Below are positions 8,299-17,904 of a stretch of 64,000 nt of DNA, piece by piece. The translations under genes were made by a program, and so were the position numbers. This stretch comes from an uncultured Methanobrevibacter sp. (GTDB lineage: Archaea > Methanobacteriota > Methanobacteria > Methanobacteriales > Methanobacteriaceae). The notes below the pieces were generated by a model. That model had not been told where the DNA came from, did not search any database, and saw only the letters and a list, made by a program, of their open reading frames with translations. The stretch spans positions 1 to 64,000 of the forward strand of contig NZ_CAMJCX010000003.1 of the NCBI RefSeq assembly GCF_946404245.1. The letters are read 5' to 3'. Position 1 is the first letter of the stretch; every line of letters begins with the position of its first letter.

Positions 8299-8999
8299 TC
8301 AATCAGCTGTTGACTTTCAATATGCAATACCCCTACCTTACATTTCGGACATATTGAAGACTCGCCCAATACCTGGAGTTCATCTCCGCAAATAGGGCAA
8401 TTTGAATAACTATCATTAATGTAAACGGTTAAATCATTGGTATGATCTTGTAAAATCTCTTTAATTAATGAATCATCCAAGTTTGCATCATTTTCCAATA
8501 TAACGAACTTATTGATTTGCTTTCCACAGTCCTGACAGAAATATCCATAGTATTTTCCGGAAAAATCGAATTTCTTGTTTTCAAAGTCTTCGCTGTAAAG
8601 GGAGTCGTCAATGAAAAACTCTCCCATTTCATCGATTGCGAATGATTTTTCCTGCCTTAGTGGAATCTCCTGGCGGCAATGGATGCAGTTTTGGAACCTG
8701 TTGTCGAAGTCTATTATCTTATGATTGTCATCCAGACTCTCAATCAATTGGATAATCTCTTCTTTTGTTATGAATCTTGATTTTCTTGTTATATGGAAAT
8801 TATAAATGTAATTATTGCAGTTATAGCAATAATACTTATAAATTCCTCCAGAAGCAAGGGAATCTGTAGCTTTCCTGGATGAGCTAACGGTTTGCATATC
8901 CACATGAATTTTCTTTTCTGCATCAACCCAAAAGATATCTGAAGAGTCAACTACCTTCATTCCGCATTCACTACATGAATATTCAGTATGGATACCCAT
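8295..8999 (-). CDS. Multi-zinc-ribbon protein with six CxxC motifs
   Basis: The 234-aa protein has six CxxC pairs spread evenly (CSEC, CYNC, CIHC, CQDC, CPIC, CPKC), enough for three treble-clef or ribbon zinc sites. Between them lie similar segments (KIIDFDNRFQNC, DLTVYINDSYSNC), which suggests an internal duplication of a roughly 90-residue unit. The start follows GGGTGAT, which overlaps the argD stop region, so the gene is probably translated from the argD transcript. Nothing indicates an enzyme. It could be a nucleic-acid or protein-binding adaptor. I do not recognise the family. Confidence 0.75.
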   Translation of the reverse strand: MGIHTEYSCSECGMKVVDSSDIFWVDAEKKIHVDMQTVSSSRKATDSLASGGIYKYYCYNCNNYIYNFHITRKSRFITKEEIIQLIESLDDNHKIIDFDNRFQNCIHCRQEIPLRQEKSFAIDEMGEFFIDDSLYSEDFENKKFDFSGKYYGYFCQDCGKQINKFVILENDANLDDSLIKEILQDHTNDLTVYINDSYSNCPICGDELQVLGESSICPKCKVGVLHIESQQLID

Positions 9000-9008
9000 T
9001 TTATCACC

Positions 9009-10169
9009 CTATAAAATTTCATCTACAGCTTTAACGAATTTATCAATGTCTTCTTTTGTAATTATCAATGGTGGAACAAGTCTTAATACATTTCCGGCAG
9101 TACAGTTAATAAGGAAACCTGCTTCTCTGAATTTGTCGACATATTCTGCGCCAGGTTTGGTGAGTTCGATACCGACCATTAAACCTACACCGCGCACTTC
9201 TTTAATGATTTCCTTATCTAATTTTTTAAGTTCAGAGACGAAGTATTCGCCGACTTCATTTACATTATCTAAGATATTATCTTCACCGAATACATCTAAA
9301 ACTGCATTAGCTGCTGCACAGACTAAAGGTCCTCCACCAAAGGTGGTTCCGTGATCTCCAGGTACAAATGCGCTGGCTACCTTTTCGGTTGCAAGGATTC
9401 CGCCCATTGGCACACCTCCACCGATTCCTTTAGCCATAGTCATTATGTCAGGTTTTACTCCGAAAAGTTCATGTGCAAACAATGTTCCGCATCTTCCGAA
9501 TCCTGTTTGTACCTCATCAACAATGAAAACAATGTCCTTTTCATGACAGAGCTCTTCAATTTGTTTTAGGTAATCCTTATCAGGAATGTTTACTCCACCT
9601 TCACCTTGTACAGGCTCGACAATGATAGCTGCAGTGTTTTCAGTGACTGCCTCTTTGATTGCGTCAATGTCATTGTATGGTACGTTGATGAAACCTTTTG
9701 GCATTACTGCCTTGAATGGCTCATGGTATTCCTCATGACCTGTAGCTGCAAGGGTCATGATGGTTCTTCCGTGGAATGAATCAACGGTTGAGATGATTTC
9801 GCTTTTTCCTGTGTATTTTACAGCAAGCTTAATAGCGCCTTCATTTGCTTCAGCACCACTGTTAGCATAAAATATTCTGTCAAAGTCGGTTTTGTCAATT
9901 AATTTTTTTGCATAGACTAATGCTGGTTCATTGTAATAGATACTTGAAATGTGAATGAGCTTTTCTGCCTGGTCCTGAATTGCTTTTACGAGTTTTGGGT
10001 GGTTGTGACCTAAACAGTTTACTGCAATTCCTGAAAACATGTCCAAGTATTCCTTTCCGTCAATGTCAGTTACCTTAACACCATCACCGTGATCGAGCAC
10101 TATTGGTTGTCTTGTGAAAGTGTTAATGAAATAATCATCTTCAATTTTAATAAGTTCTTGAGTATTCAT
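9009..10169 (-). CDS. argD: Acetylornithine aminotransferase
   Basis: A class III PLP aminotransferase (386 aa) that transfers an amino group to N-acetylglutamate semialdehyde in arginine synthesis. The PLP lysine is in TMAKGIGGGVPMGG. GAEANEGAIKLA, the FHGRTIMTLAATG segment and FIVDEVQTGFGRCG are all present. GGAGG precedes the ATG. The close relatives LysJ and succinylornithine transaminase cannot be excluded, but dapF/lysA show that this organism makes lysine by the DAP route, so ArgD is the best name. Confidence 0.93.
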   Translation of the reverse strand: MNTQELIKIEDDYFINTFTRQPIVLDHGDGVKVTDIDGKEYLDMFSGIAVNCLGHNHPKLVKAIQDQAEKLIHISSIYYNEPALVYAKKLIDKTDFDRIFYANSGAEANEGAIKLAVKYTGKSEIISTVDSFHGRTIMTLAATGHEEYHEPFKAVMPKGFINVPYNDIDAIKEAVTENTAAIIVEPVQGEGGVNIPDKDYLKQIEELCHEKDIVFIVDEVQTGFGRCGTLFAHELFGVKPDIMTMAKGIGGGVPMGGILATEKVASAFVPGDHGTTFGGGPLVCAAANAVLDVFGEDNILDNVNEVGEYFVSELKKLDKEIIKEVRGVGLMVGIELTKPGAEYVDKFREAGFLINCTAGNVLRLVPPLIITKEDIDKFVKAVDEIL

Positions 10170-10242
10170 AATCTTGCCTCCATAAACTATTTAATCATTA
10201 ATATTTATAGTAATAGTATTATTTAAAAATTAGGTGATAAAT
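10170..10242. promoter_or_regulatory. Divergent promoter region argD / cyclophilin
   Basis: A 73-bp AT-only spacer carries TATA-like ATTTATAG and TATTTAAAAA elements and the AGGTGATAAAT ribosome binding site of the cyclophilin. The two promoters must overlap. Confidence 0.4.
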
Positions 10243-10674
10243 ATGAAAGTCGCTATTATCGAAACTGATAAAGGAAATATCGAATTGGAACTGTTCCCAA
10301 ATGAAGCACCGGGAACTGTAGCTAACTTTGAAAAATTAATCAAAGAAGGCTTTTACGACGGCTTAACCTTCCACAGAGTTATTCCTAACTTTGTAATTCA
10401 AGGAGGTTGCCCTATCGGAAACGGTACCGGAGGACCTGGATACACAATCAAATGTGAAACCGAAGGAAACCCACACAAACACGGTACTGGTGCATTATCA
10501 ATGGCACACGCAGGTAAAGACACCGGAGGAAGCCAATTCTTCATTACCCACTGTCCTCAACCACACTTAGACGGTGTTCACACCGTATTCGGACAAGTTA
10601 TCAAAGGTCAGGATGTTGTTAACGCAATCCAACAAGGAGACAAAATGAACAGAGTGACCGTTGAAGAAAGATAA
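10243..10674 (+). CDS. Peptidyl-prolyl cis-trans isomerase, cyclophilin type
   Basis: The 143-aa cytoplasmic cyclophilin has no signal peptide. It has the catalytic arginine in [13 protein letters not shown], the [16 protein letters not shown] core and [12 protein letters not shown], where histidine takes the place of the tryptophan that gives cyclosporin sensitivity in many eukaryotic members. The GTG at 10234 in the ORF track is part of the ribosome binding site (AGGTGAT) for the ATG at 10243. It is monocistronic, ended by a stop-embedded terminator. It speeds proline isomerisation during folding. Confidence 0.95.
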   Translation: MKVAIIETDKGNIELELFPNEAPGTVANFEKLIKEGFYDGLTFHRVIPNFVIQGGCPIGNGTGGPGYTIKCETEGNPHKHGTGALSMAHAGKDTGGSQFFITHCPQPHLDGVHTVFGQVIKGQDVVNAIQQGDKMNRVTVEER

Positions 10675-10703
10675 ACACTTATCTTTCAACTTCTTTTTTT
10701 ATT
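10666..10703 (+). terminator. Stop-embedded hairpin terminator of the cyclophilin gene
   Basis: GAAAGATAA (10666-10674) pairs with TTATCTTTC (10679-10687) over ACAC. The TAA stop is inside the stem and a T-rich tract (CTTCTTTTTTTA) follows. Confidence 0.7.
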
Positions 10704-10817
10704 TTTACACCAAATTGCTTTTATTTAGTAAAATTGACTTAAAATTAAACTAAAAATATAAATAACCCCCAATACATATTTTAATTTAAGTTTAAATTAA
10801 TATCCGGAGGTTATTAT

Positions 10818-11228
10818 ATGAGACAAAATTTCACACAAAGGCTAGAAATGCAGATTTCGCAGGAAAATGCAAGTTCAGGATCGATATTTATGGCCAATGA
10901 TAATGATCTTAAAGATTTTCTAAAAAAACATTATGATTTTCCATCAAATAATCTGAATGAAATTAAAGAATTCATCGAAAAAGATAAAGAATTAGAAAAA
11001 ATGGTTTGTGAATTAGCTGACACTATTTCTAACGAAATCATCATCAGTGAAATTTCTTTTGATTTCATGAAAGAAACCGACCCTAATGAAAAAATACTTG
11101 AAATAGTAATCCATACACCAGAATCCGATGAAAAATCATTGCTCGAAAAAGAAGATGTTTTAATCGATAAAATTATTGATAAATACCCTAAAACAATGAA
11201 CGAATATATTCTTTTGGTGGAATGCTAA
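10818..11228 (+). CDS. Hypothetical acidic protein
   Basis: A 136-aa protein with a good ribosome binding site (CCGGAGGTTATTAT) before the ATG. The middle is rich in acidic and lysine residues and predicted helical (EIKEFIEKDKELEKMVCEL), followed by a possible beta hairpin (EKILEIVIHTPESDEKSLL) and the end EYILLVEC. The stop TAA overlaps the ATG of a broken downstream ORF (TAATG), suggesting a former two-gene unit. Pairs of this size and coupling often are toxin-antitoxin modules, but I see no diagnostic motif, so the function is unknown. Confidence 0.7.
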   Translation: MRQNFTQRLEMQISQENASSGSIFMANDNDLKDFLKKHYDFPSNNLNEIKEFIEKDKELEKMVCELADTISNEIIISEISFDFMKETDPNEKILEIVIHTPESDEKSLLEKEDVLIDKIIDKYPKTMNEYILLVEC

Positions 11229-11351
11229 TGTCTGACAGTGAACAATTCGATTGGTACAAATATTATGAACATGCAATATCCTATCAAAATGTATAATAAA
11301 TGCCACCAAAGAGCAAAGAGAATATTTGAGTTATTGGACGAATTAAATTAA
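11228..11351 (+). pseudogene. Frameshifted short ORF coupled to the upstream gene
   Basis: An ATG overlapping the upstream stop opens MSDSEQFDWYKYYEHAISYQ and ends at a TAA (11294-11296) after 22 codons. In the +1 frame, YNKCHQRAKRIFELLDELN continues to a TAA at 11351 and fits as the continuation of the same helical peptide. One indel near 11289-11296 would restore a protein of about 41 aa. The composition (aromatic/acidic helix, then basic helix) recalls the start of small helical HEPN-like partners, but that is speculation. Sequencing error is an alternative. Confidence 0.45.
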
Positions 11352-11364
11352 TTATAATTGTTTG

Positions 11365-12726
11365 CTAACTTTTTGATTTGATTCCAACAAATGAAGCAAA
11401 TACAGATGCTATACATAACACCACACAGATAATGCATGTTATTTGACAGCTGCTAATCAATAATGGATAATACTGTGCAATTATTGGAACATCACCCATT
11501 ACGAATGCAAATACAAGTGTCAATATGCCCATACTCATTGCCTGGCCTACCGTACGCATTGTTGCAACCGCCGCTGATGCAACTGAGGTGTCTTTCGCAG
11601 GAACTGAACCCATGATGACATTTGTGTTCGGAGGAGAGAACAGCCCGAAACCAATACCGTAAATAATCATTGAAACAATTAAAAATACCATTGGAGTTGC
11701 AGCATCTAAAGATGAGAACAGAAACAGTGAAACTGTTCCCAGTGCCATTCCGATAGCTGCCAGGATTTGCGGAACGAACTTGTCTGACAATCTGCCTGCA
11801 ATCGGCGCTAAAACCACTTGACACAACGGAGCGACAAGCAATATCATACCTGCAGTCTGTGAATCAAACCCTTTAATATATTGCAGGTGATAGTTAAGGA
11901 TTGTTGTTACTGCATAAGTAGCCAAATAAGCGCACAGTGATGCGAAATTGGCTGATAGAAATTTATGGTTTTTGAAAAACCTTATGTCAAAGACTGGATA
12001 TTCCTGTTTCAGTTCAATCAAACCGAATACTACAAGAATTATCAATCCAAGAACTGTCAACACTATTCCCATTTGAGTGTTTAGAATAGTGAATCCATAC
12101 ATAAAGAGCACTATTCCAATTCCATATGCAAATGATCCCTTTATGTCCAGAGGCATGTTTTCAAAGGAACTCCATTCCTCATTGATTCTAGTTAAAAGCA
12201 ATGCAAGAATTGCAAAAAGGAACGGCACTCCAAAGAGCACTACTGATCTCCACCCTAAATTATAATTCAGAATTCCGCCAATAACCGGAGACAATGACAA
12301 TCCCACATATACTCCGGTGATATTTATTCCCAGCGCCTTTCCGCGCTCTTCAGGCGGGAAGGCATTAACAATCATTGCCATGGATGTTACATTAATAAAA
12401 GACAGGGAAATTCCTAAAATAAGTCTGCATAAAAGGAACTGTTCCTGTGAAGTGACAAGCACATTGGCAATTGAAATTATGATAAACAAAACAATGCTTA
12501 TGATTGTAACTTTTTTAAGACCATATTTTCCTGAAATTTGGCCTGCTGGAACCGACAGTACAGCCACAACCAACAAAAAGATAATGGTAACCCAGTTTTG
12601 AATGATATTGCTCATTCCGAATTCAGTTGCGATGGACGGAATGACAATGGTTACCGCATTAACGGCGAATACTGTAAAGAATGATAATACCGTACAAATC
12701 AATAAAATTAAATTTTTCTGTTCCAT
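11365..12726 (-). CDS. Major facilitator superfamily transporter, DHA2 (EmrB/QacA) type
   Basis: The 453-aa integral membrane protein has about 14 hydrophobic helices, the number typical of the DHA2 drug:H+ antiporters. The N-terminal helix has VNAVTIVIPSIATEFG, followed by a motif-A-like loop GQISGKYGLKKV and a second-half equivalent APIAGRLSDKFVPQI. The LGISLSFINVTSMAMIVNAFPPEERGKALG stretch is the classic motif region between helices 4 and 5. It is 42 bases downstream of the OGG-type glycosylase and may be read from the same transcript. The substrate is unknown; export of toxic compounds is the family norm. Confidence 0.9.
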   Translation of the reverse strand: MEQKNLILLICTVLSFFTVFAVNAVTIVIPSIATEFGMSNIIQNWVTIIFLLVVAVLSVPAGQISGKYGLKKVTIISIVLFIIISIANVLVTSQEQFLLCRLILGISLSFINVTSMAMIVNAFPPEERGKALGINITGVYVGLSLSPVIGGILNYNLGWRSVVLFGVPFLFAILALLLTRINEEWSSFENMPLDIKGSFAYGIGIVLFMYGFTILNTQMGIVLTVLGLIILVVFGLIELKQEYPVFDIRFFKNHKFLSANFASLCAYLATYAVTTILNYHLQYIKGFDSQTAGMILLVAPLCQVVLAPIAGRLSDKFVPQILAAIGMALGTVSLFLFSSLDAATPMVFLIVSMIIYGIGFGLFSPPNTNVIMGSVPAKDTSVASAAVATMRTVGQAMSMGILTLVFAFVMGDVPIIAQYYPLLISSCQITCIICVVLCIASVFASFVGIKSKS

Positions 12727-12768
12727 TAAATGATTATATTAAAGTCATATAATATAATTCTTTTCAAA

Positions 12769-13683
12769 TTATTTCAATTTTGACATCAAACCGGATTTTC
12801 TAGCATAATGGAATAAATAAAGCTGCACATAACCCGCATTTTTGCCAAACTCCTCCATTCCGAATTCACGGACTTTGGCAACACTAATGTCTTTTCCATC
12901 AAAATACAGGTGAGAAACAATTCTTTTTATCCAAACATCTGAAGGAAATGCTTCCCTGAAGTTAAATCCGTATAACAAAATGCAGTCGGCAACTTTCGGA
13001 CCTACACCAGGAACCTTCAATATGCTTTCAAAAGCTTCATCATAGCTCATTTTTGAAATGTCGTGAAGGTCCATTTCATCTGTAAAAAGCTCGCTTGCCT
13101 TTCTCATGTATGGTGCTCTATATCCCACGCCGCAATTTTTAAGATTATTAGTACAGCTTTCAATATCTGAAATATCTGACAAATCAGATTCCTCTTCATC
13201 GTCCAAGTACACATTTAATAAATCGTTGCTTTGAGGAAATGTATAGTAATCCCCATGTTGATTTCCCCAATTCTGCTTTATCTGGGAAATTGATTTTGTC
13301 CACCTTTTAATGGAATTGTTAGCAGAGCATATTGATGAGATAATGCACTCAAAAGGATCAGGTGCCAAAAAGAGTCTCAAGCCATTGCAGAATTTGGACA
13401 TCTCGGAAAGCTCGGCGTGATTGCCCAAATATTTATAAAAATTATCCAAATCAAAATCCAAGTCAAAAATATAGCTTAATTTTGAAACGGCTTCATCCTG
13501 AGAGATGTCCCCTTCAAAATCAAAATCAAAAAATTCGCCTGATTGCCTTACATTGAAAATTACAGGTTTGCCATCAACATTGACAACATTAGAAAAAGTA
13601 CCGTCGACTTCCATCCAAGGAGGCTGTGAAGTCTGACCTGACAATTGTGTCAGTTCCAAGTCAATAGGTGTTTTGATAATCAT
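12769..13683 (-). CDS. ogg: 8-oxoguanine DNA glycosylase/AP lyase, OGG1 type
   Basis: The 304-aa protein combines an N-terminal OGG_N-like domain ([26 protein letters not shown]) with an HhH-GPD domain. In [14 protein letters not shown] the lysine matches catalytic Lys249 of human OGG1, and FPSDVWIKR carries the conserved aspartate. It removes 8-oxoguanine from DNA and cuts the strand by beta-elimination. The ATG overlaps the hisF stop (ATGA), so the two are translationally coupled although functionally unrelated. Confidence 0.92.
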   Translation of the reverse strand: MIIKTPIDLELTQLSGQTSQPPWMEVDGTFSNVVNVDGKPVIFNVRQSGEFFDFDFEGDISQDEAVSKLSYIFDLDFDLDNFYKYLGNHAELSEMSKFCNGLRLFLAPDPFECIISSICSANNSIKRWTKSISQIKQNWGNQHGDYYTFPQSNDLLNVYLDDEEESDLSDISDIESCTNNLKNCGVGYRAPYMRKASELFTDEMDLHDISKMSYDEAFESILKVPGVGPKVADCILLYGFNFREAFPSDVWIKRIVSHLYFDGKDISVAKVREFGMEEFGKNAGYVQLYLFHYARKSGLMSKLK

Positions 13684-14504
13684 AAGCGGACAGCCACATT
13701 ATTCTCTTTGAGGTATTCCTTTACGGTACCTATTGAATATTGGTTAAAATGAAATATGCTTGCTGCAAGAGCTGCTGAAACGTCAGTCTTTTCAAACACT
13801 TCAAGAATGTGTTTCGGTTCTCCAACACCGCCGCTTGCTATAACCGGAATGTCAACCGCATCATTGATTGTCTTGTTCAGTTCAATGTCATATCCGTTTT
13901 GGGTTCCATCTCCATCCATACTTGTAAGCAATATCTCTCCCGCTCCACGTTCCTGACATTCCACTGCCCATTGGATTGCGTCAATACCAGTGAATTCACG
14001 TCCTCCGTAAATGCTTGTATCAAACCAGCAGTAACCCTTTTCAGTTTCAATGACAGTTTTATCCGGAGCATCGTCTGGATGGTCAACATATCTTCTTTTT
14101 GCATCGATTCCGATTACCACCGCCTGGGATCCTACAACTTTTGAAGCATCTGTCAACAATTGAGGATTCTTGATGGCCGCAGTATTTGTTGAGCATTTAT
14201 CAGCGCCTGCCCTAAGCATTTTAATGTAATCGTCGACCTTTCTTATTCCTCCACCTACACATATCGGCATAAAAACGTTTTCTGTGAGTCTGTCAATAAC
14301 ATCTGCCATTGTTGCACGGCGTTCATGTGATGCAGTGATGTCCAATACAACAACTTCGTCTGCTCCTTCCTCATAATATCTTGTTGCAAGGTCTACAGGG
14401 TTACCCGCATATTTTATTTCCTTAAATTCGACACCCTTAACAACTCTACCTTCTGGAACCTGCAAATCACAATCTAGACAAGGAATAATTCTTTTAGTCA
14501 ACAT
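13680..14504 (-). CDS. hisF: Imidazole glycerol phosphate synthase, cyclase subunit
   Basis: HisF closes the imidazole ring using ammonia from HisH, giving IGP and AICAR. The beta/alpha barrel has the two catalytic aspartates, in IPCLDCD and VIGIDAKR, and the phosphate sites GGGIRKVDD and [10 protein letters not shown]. The ORF track starts at 14546, but conserved HisF sequence begins at [11 protein letters not shown], so I place the start at 14504 (274 aa). No hisH is adjacent; histidine genes are scattered in this group. Confidence 0.94.
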   Translation of the reverse strand: MLTKRIIPCLDCDLQVPEGRVVKGVEFKEIKYAGNPVDLATRYYEEGADEVVVLDITASHERRATMADVIDRLTENVFMPICVGGGIRKVDDYIKMLRAGADKCSTNTAAIKNPQLLTDASKVVGSQAVVIGIDAKRRYVDHPDDAPDKTVIETEKGYCWFDTSIYGGREFTGIDAIQWAVECQERGAGEILLTSMDGDGTQNGYDIELNKTINDAVDIPVIASGGVGEPKHILEVFEKTDVSAALAASIFHFNQYSIGTVKEYLKENNVAVRL

Positions 14505-14551
14505 AATATCATAATAAAAAAAAGAGTATTGTTTTTTAAAAAACAATATTT

Positions 14552-14713
14552 TTAAGCTGAATATCTTAAAACAAAACAGAATATAGCTAAAATTATAGTA
14601 GCTATTAATACATGCTCAGGAGCGAGTTTAGGACCTAAACTTTCTTCATCAAAGTATCTAACTAAACCTGCACCGGTTTGAGGCATAGAAATCTTATCAT
14701 TTTTTTTCGCCAT
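14552..14713 (-). CDS. secG: Preprotein translocase subunit Sec61-beta (SecG)
   Basis: A 53-aa protein too short for the ORF track. It begins [20 protein letters not shown] and has the FDEES and KLAPEHV segments typical of archaeal Sec61-beta, followed by one tail-anchor helix ([13 protein letters not shown]) and RYSA at the end. AGGAGATTACTT precedes the ATG. It is the small accessory subunit of the SecYE translocon. It sits close to srp54, which feeds the same export route, and the reverse-strand order here is srp54-pus10-moaC-sec61beta. Confidence 0.92.
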   Translation of the reverse strand: MAKKNDKISMPQTGAGLVRYFDEESLGPKLAPEHVLIATIILAIFCFVLRYSA

Positions 14714-14784
14714 AAGTAATCTCCTATAAAATTAATTAATATAAAATAACTGAATATAATTATTTTCCTCATCATATATAAAGT

Positions 14785-15252
14785 TTAAATTTTTTCTTTT
14801 TTGATAACTTTAATGTCACTGATTCTTGTGTCAGGATATTGACCATCTTCATCTTTCTCAACAGCCTTTACCATATCCCATACGGTTAAAAGAGCAACAC
14901 TAACACCGGTTATAGCCTCCATCTCCACACCAGTTTTGCCTAAAGTATTTACAGCACATCTGGCTATAATCTCATTGGATTTAACTTCAAAATCAAGCTC
15001 TATTCCAGTCAATGCCAATGGATGGCAAAGCGGAATTATTGAAGAAGTATTTTTAACGGCCTGAATTCCTGCAATTTGAGCGGTTGTTAAAACATTTCCT
15101 TTTTTAATTTCTTCATTTTGAATTAGGTTTATTGTATTTTCATCCAAAAAGATACTGCCACTGGCAATAGCTCTTCTTTTCTGGTCTGGCTTGCCGCCAA
15201 CTTCAACCATATGTACGCCGTTTTCTGTTAAATGTGTAAATTCATCTGCCAT
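14785..15252 (-). CDS. moaC: Cyclic pyranopterin monophosphate synthase
   Basis: MoaC turns the MoaA product, 3',8-cyclo-7,8-dihydro-GTP, into cPMP, the first stable intermediate of molybdopterin/tungstopterin. The 155-aa protein has KRRAIASG near the N-terminus, IPLCHPLALTGIEL, and GVEMEAITGVSVALLTVWDMVKAVEK, in which the D and K of WDMVK match the family's catalytic pair. The cofactor is needed by formate dehydrogenase and formylmethanofuran dehydrogenase in methanogens. It lies 5 bases after pus10. Confidence 0.95.
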   Translation of the reverse strand: MADEFTHLTENGVHMVEVGGKPDQKRRAIASGSIFLDENTINLIQNEEIKKGNVLTTAQIAGIQAVKNTSSIIPLCHPLALTGIELDFEVKSNEIIARCAVNTLGKTGVEMEAITGVSVALLTVWDMVKAVEKDEDGQYPDTRISDIKVIKKEKI

Positions 15253-15257
15253 AATAT

Positions 15258-16466
15258 CTACTTCTCGCTTACTTCAATTACGTCCAGCTGTTCACATACA
15301 GCATTAACTCCCAATATTTCTCCAACATTAGGATGACTTCTGCCTTCATCGCCTGAAATTAATTCTTTAATGTATAATCCGCCTTCCGTTTTAATGATCA
15401 TTGTGAAATGTGTATCATCAACTATTTCATAAGATAAGTCCAGCACATGCTTGATGCGCACCTTATCTGCACGTCTTCTAAGCACCCTTAAAGGTGTTTG
15501 TTGGTGAATTTCATCCAATTTTGTCAATTCCTCCAATTTATCCTTATCGAATGCCTTATCACATTTTACAGAGGCTTGATAAACTTTATATGTGTCTGGA
15601 GAAGACTGTTTGATTTCTGCCTTACGTCTCCTCTCGCAAAGGTGTAAATTATGATAGGAAGTTTTGCCTTCATTTATTTTATTAATTTCCTCTTCCAGTT
15701 TAGCCAAATCAAGATTTCTGATTTTCGGTTCCTTGATTTCAAGAACAAACGGCCTTCCTGAACCCAGCATCAACACATCAATGTCTTCTCGACCCGCACC
15801 ATGGAATTTGGCTTCTTTACCTTTTGTTAATTTTAAAAAATGCTCAGAAATTAACTCTTCTACAGATTCGGGATACTGTTTTCCAGTGTAATTGCACTCC
15901 TCACAGCCTCTTCCCTTACATTTGGTACATGGCCATTTTGTTTGGGGAATTCCACGTTTAAGCTTATTGTATTTTCCTTCAATATACAATGGATTGATTT
16001 GGATTCTGACTTTTGGCTCATTGACCAGATCAATGTTAAAGACAATATCCTGGGATTCGAATTCGGCTTCCTTGTCATATCTCTCCCAAATTCCAAGACC
16101 TATAAGCCTGTTGACTTCCTTTTTGATGGTTTCAACGCTTAAATTAAATTTTTCAGATAACTCCTCATCTCTTTTTTGAATGTCCTTGTCGATTTTGGAG
16201 CCCACCAGGAATGTGTCGAACTCAATTCCCAATTGGTTTATCTTATCATCAATCTTTTTGTATAAATCATCATCAAGCTTGTCGAATAGATTATCACAGA
16301 CAACGCAGTCAACGTCGTCCAAATCTATGTCAAGCCCTTCACATACCTTATCTGCTCTTTCAATGTTGTTGGTGCCTTCTATTGTCTTTGATAATTTACG
16401 TCCCAAACAATTTTTGCAGATTTTTCCATCAGTCTCTTCTAAAATTTTTTTAGCTAACTCGTACAT
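15258..16466 (-). CDS. pus10: tRNA pseudouridine synthase Pus10
   Basis: Archaeal Pus10 makes pseudouridine 54 and 55 in the T loop of tRNA. The 402-aa protein has an N-terminal THUMP-type region with CKNC and CVVC zinc-binding pairs, an inner CTKCKGRGCEEC cluster, and the catalytic domain with AGREDIDVLMLGSGRPFVLE, in which the second aspartate of REDID is the catalytic residue. The C-terminal part ends SGDEGRSHPNVGEILG, typical of the family. It starts one base after the srp54 stop, so the two are co-transcribed, an arrangement I recall from other Methanobacteriales. Confidence 0.95.
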   Translation of the reverse strand: MYELAKKILEETDGKICKNCLGRKLSKTIEGTNNIERADKVCEGLDIDLDDVDCVVCDNLFDKLDDDLYKKIDDKINQLGIEFDTFLVGSKIDKDIQKRDEELSEKFNLSVETIKKEVNRLIGLGIWERYDKEAEFESQDIVFNIDLVNEPKVRIQINPLYIEGKYNKLKRGIPQTKWPCTKCKGRGCEECNYTGKQYPESVEELISEHFLKLTKGKEAKFHGAGREDIDVLMLGSGRPFVLEIKEPKIRNLDLAKLEEEINKINEGKTSYHNLHLCERRRKAEIKQSSPDTYKVYQASVKCDKAFDKDKLEELTKLDEIHQQTPLRVLRRRADKVRIKHVLDLSYEIVDDTHFTMIIKTEGGLYIKELISGDEGRSHPNVGEILGVNAVCEQLDVIEVSEK

Positions 16467-16467
16467 T

Positions 16468-17811
16468 TTATCTATTCATGAATTGGCCCATCATACGGTT
16501 CATTGCACCGCCACCTAAACGGCCACCACGTTTTCCTATTCCTTTCATTGTCTTTTTGGTATTGTTATAGTATTTTAGAAGTTCCTTAACTTCGCTTTCC
16601 TGTACCCCCGCACCGCGAGCAATTCTGCGAATGCGTGATTGCTTAATGATTTTAGGATTTAACATTTCTTCTTCGGTCATGGAAGACATCATGATTTTAT
16701 AGGTATCAATCTTGTCTTCTGTCATCTTGGATGCTTCTTTTGAAATCTTATTTCCCATACCAGGAATCATGTTGAGCACTTGCTGCATCGGTCCCATCTT
16801 GTTCATCATGTCAAACTGGTTTTTCATATCCATCAGTGTGAACTTACCTGTCAGCATGTTGTTCATGGTTTTTTCTGCAATGTCCTCATCAATGTTTTCT
16901 TCAGCCTTTTCTATAAGGGATTTGATATCCCCCATTCCAAGCAATCTGGAAATAAACCTTTCAGGATCAAACAGCTCAAAGTCGTCAATCCTCTCACCGG
17001 TACCGATGAACTTGATTGGAGCGCCTGTTTCTGCAACAGCTGACATCGCACCCCCTCCTTTAGCTGAACCGTCCAATTTTGTAATGATGATTGAACCGAT
17101 ATCGGTTGCCTGTGAAAACGCTTTGGCCTGTTCGCCCGCTTGCTGACCGATGGTTCCGTCAATGACAAGAATAGCTTCATTTGGATTGATGATATTGTCC
17201 AGTTCGTCCATCTCTGCAATAAGGTCTTCTTCCTGCTTGTGTCTACCTGCAGTATCGAAAATGATAACTTTCCTGTTTTTGAATTCCTGCAAACCTTTTT
17301 GCGCAAGGTCAAGCGCATCCTTATTGTCAGGATCACCGTATAGAGGAACATCCATCTCTTCAGTCAATTGCCTTAACTGTTCGTAAGCCGCAGGCCTCCA
17401 TGTGTCTGTACAAACAACAGCAGGATTGAAACCTTTTTTCTGAAGGTATCTGCATAACTTACCGATTGTGGTGGTTTTACCACTACCCTGAAGACCCAGG
17501 AATAAAATTTTATATGGCCTTTCATTGATATCCAGTCCGGCGGCTTCGCTGCCTAAAAGATTTACCATTTCCTCATAAATGATGGTTATGACATGTTCCC
17601 TTGGAGTGATTCCTTTTGGAGGTTCCTCATCAAGAGCCCTTGATTCAATTTTTTTAGATAAATCTAAAACTAATTTAATATTAACGTCGGATTGGATTAA
17701 TGCACGTTGAATATCTTTAACAACTTCCTTGATTGTCTTTTTATCGATTACTGACATTCCTACTAATTTTTTCATGGTATTAGTAAGATTTTCTCCTAAA
17801 TTTCCGAGCAT
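16468..17811 (-). CDS. srp54: Signal recognition particle 54 kDa protein (SRP GTPase)
   Basis: SRP54 binds signal sequences and 7S RNA and targets ribosomes to the membrane with FtsY. The 447-aa protein has the NG domain motifs [10 protein letters not shown] (G1), [23 protein letters not shown] (G3) and [11 protein letters not shown] (G4), then the methionine-rich M domain with PGMGNKISK and RIARGAGV. The tail [19 protein letters not shown] is typical of archaea. I place the start at MLGNLG (17811), as GTGATTAAT is its ribosome binding site; the ORF-track start at 17820 is that GTG. Confidence 0.96.
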   Translation of the reverse strand: MLGNLGENLTNTMKKLVGMSVIDKKTIKEVVKDIQRALIQSDVNIKLVLDLSKKIESRALDEEPPKGITPREHVITIIYEEMVNLLGSEAAGLDINERPYKILFLGLQGSGKTTTIGKLCRYLQKKGFNPAVVCTDTWRPAAYEQLRQLTEEMDVPLYGDPDNKDALDLAQKGLQEFKNRKVIIFDTAGRHKQEEDLIAEMDELDNIINPNEAILVIDGTIGQQAGEQAKAFSQATDIGSIIITKLDGSAKGGGAMSAVAETGAPIKFIGTGERIDDFELFDPERFISRLLGMGDIKSLIEKAEENIDEDIAEKTMNNMLTGKFTLMDMKNQFDMMNKMGPMQQVLNMIPGMGNKISKEASKMTEDKIDTYKIMMSSMTEEEMLNPKIIKQSRIRRIARGAGVQESEVKELLKYYNNTKKTMKGIGKRGGRLGGGAMNRMMGQFMNR

Positions 17812-17904
17812 ATTAATCACTTAAAATAATTGATTTTAGAAAACTTATATAATTATAATAAAATATATTTATAATTAACAAGTTTTAAATTTTTGTGTGA
17901 GACT
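17812..17904. promoter_or_regulatory. Divergent promoter region srp54 / hpt
   Basis: An AT-only spacer contains TTATATAAG (minus strand) and AAATATATTTATAA (plus strand) as TATA candidates, with GTGTGAG as the hpt ribosome binding site. Confidence 0.4.
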
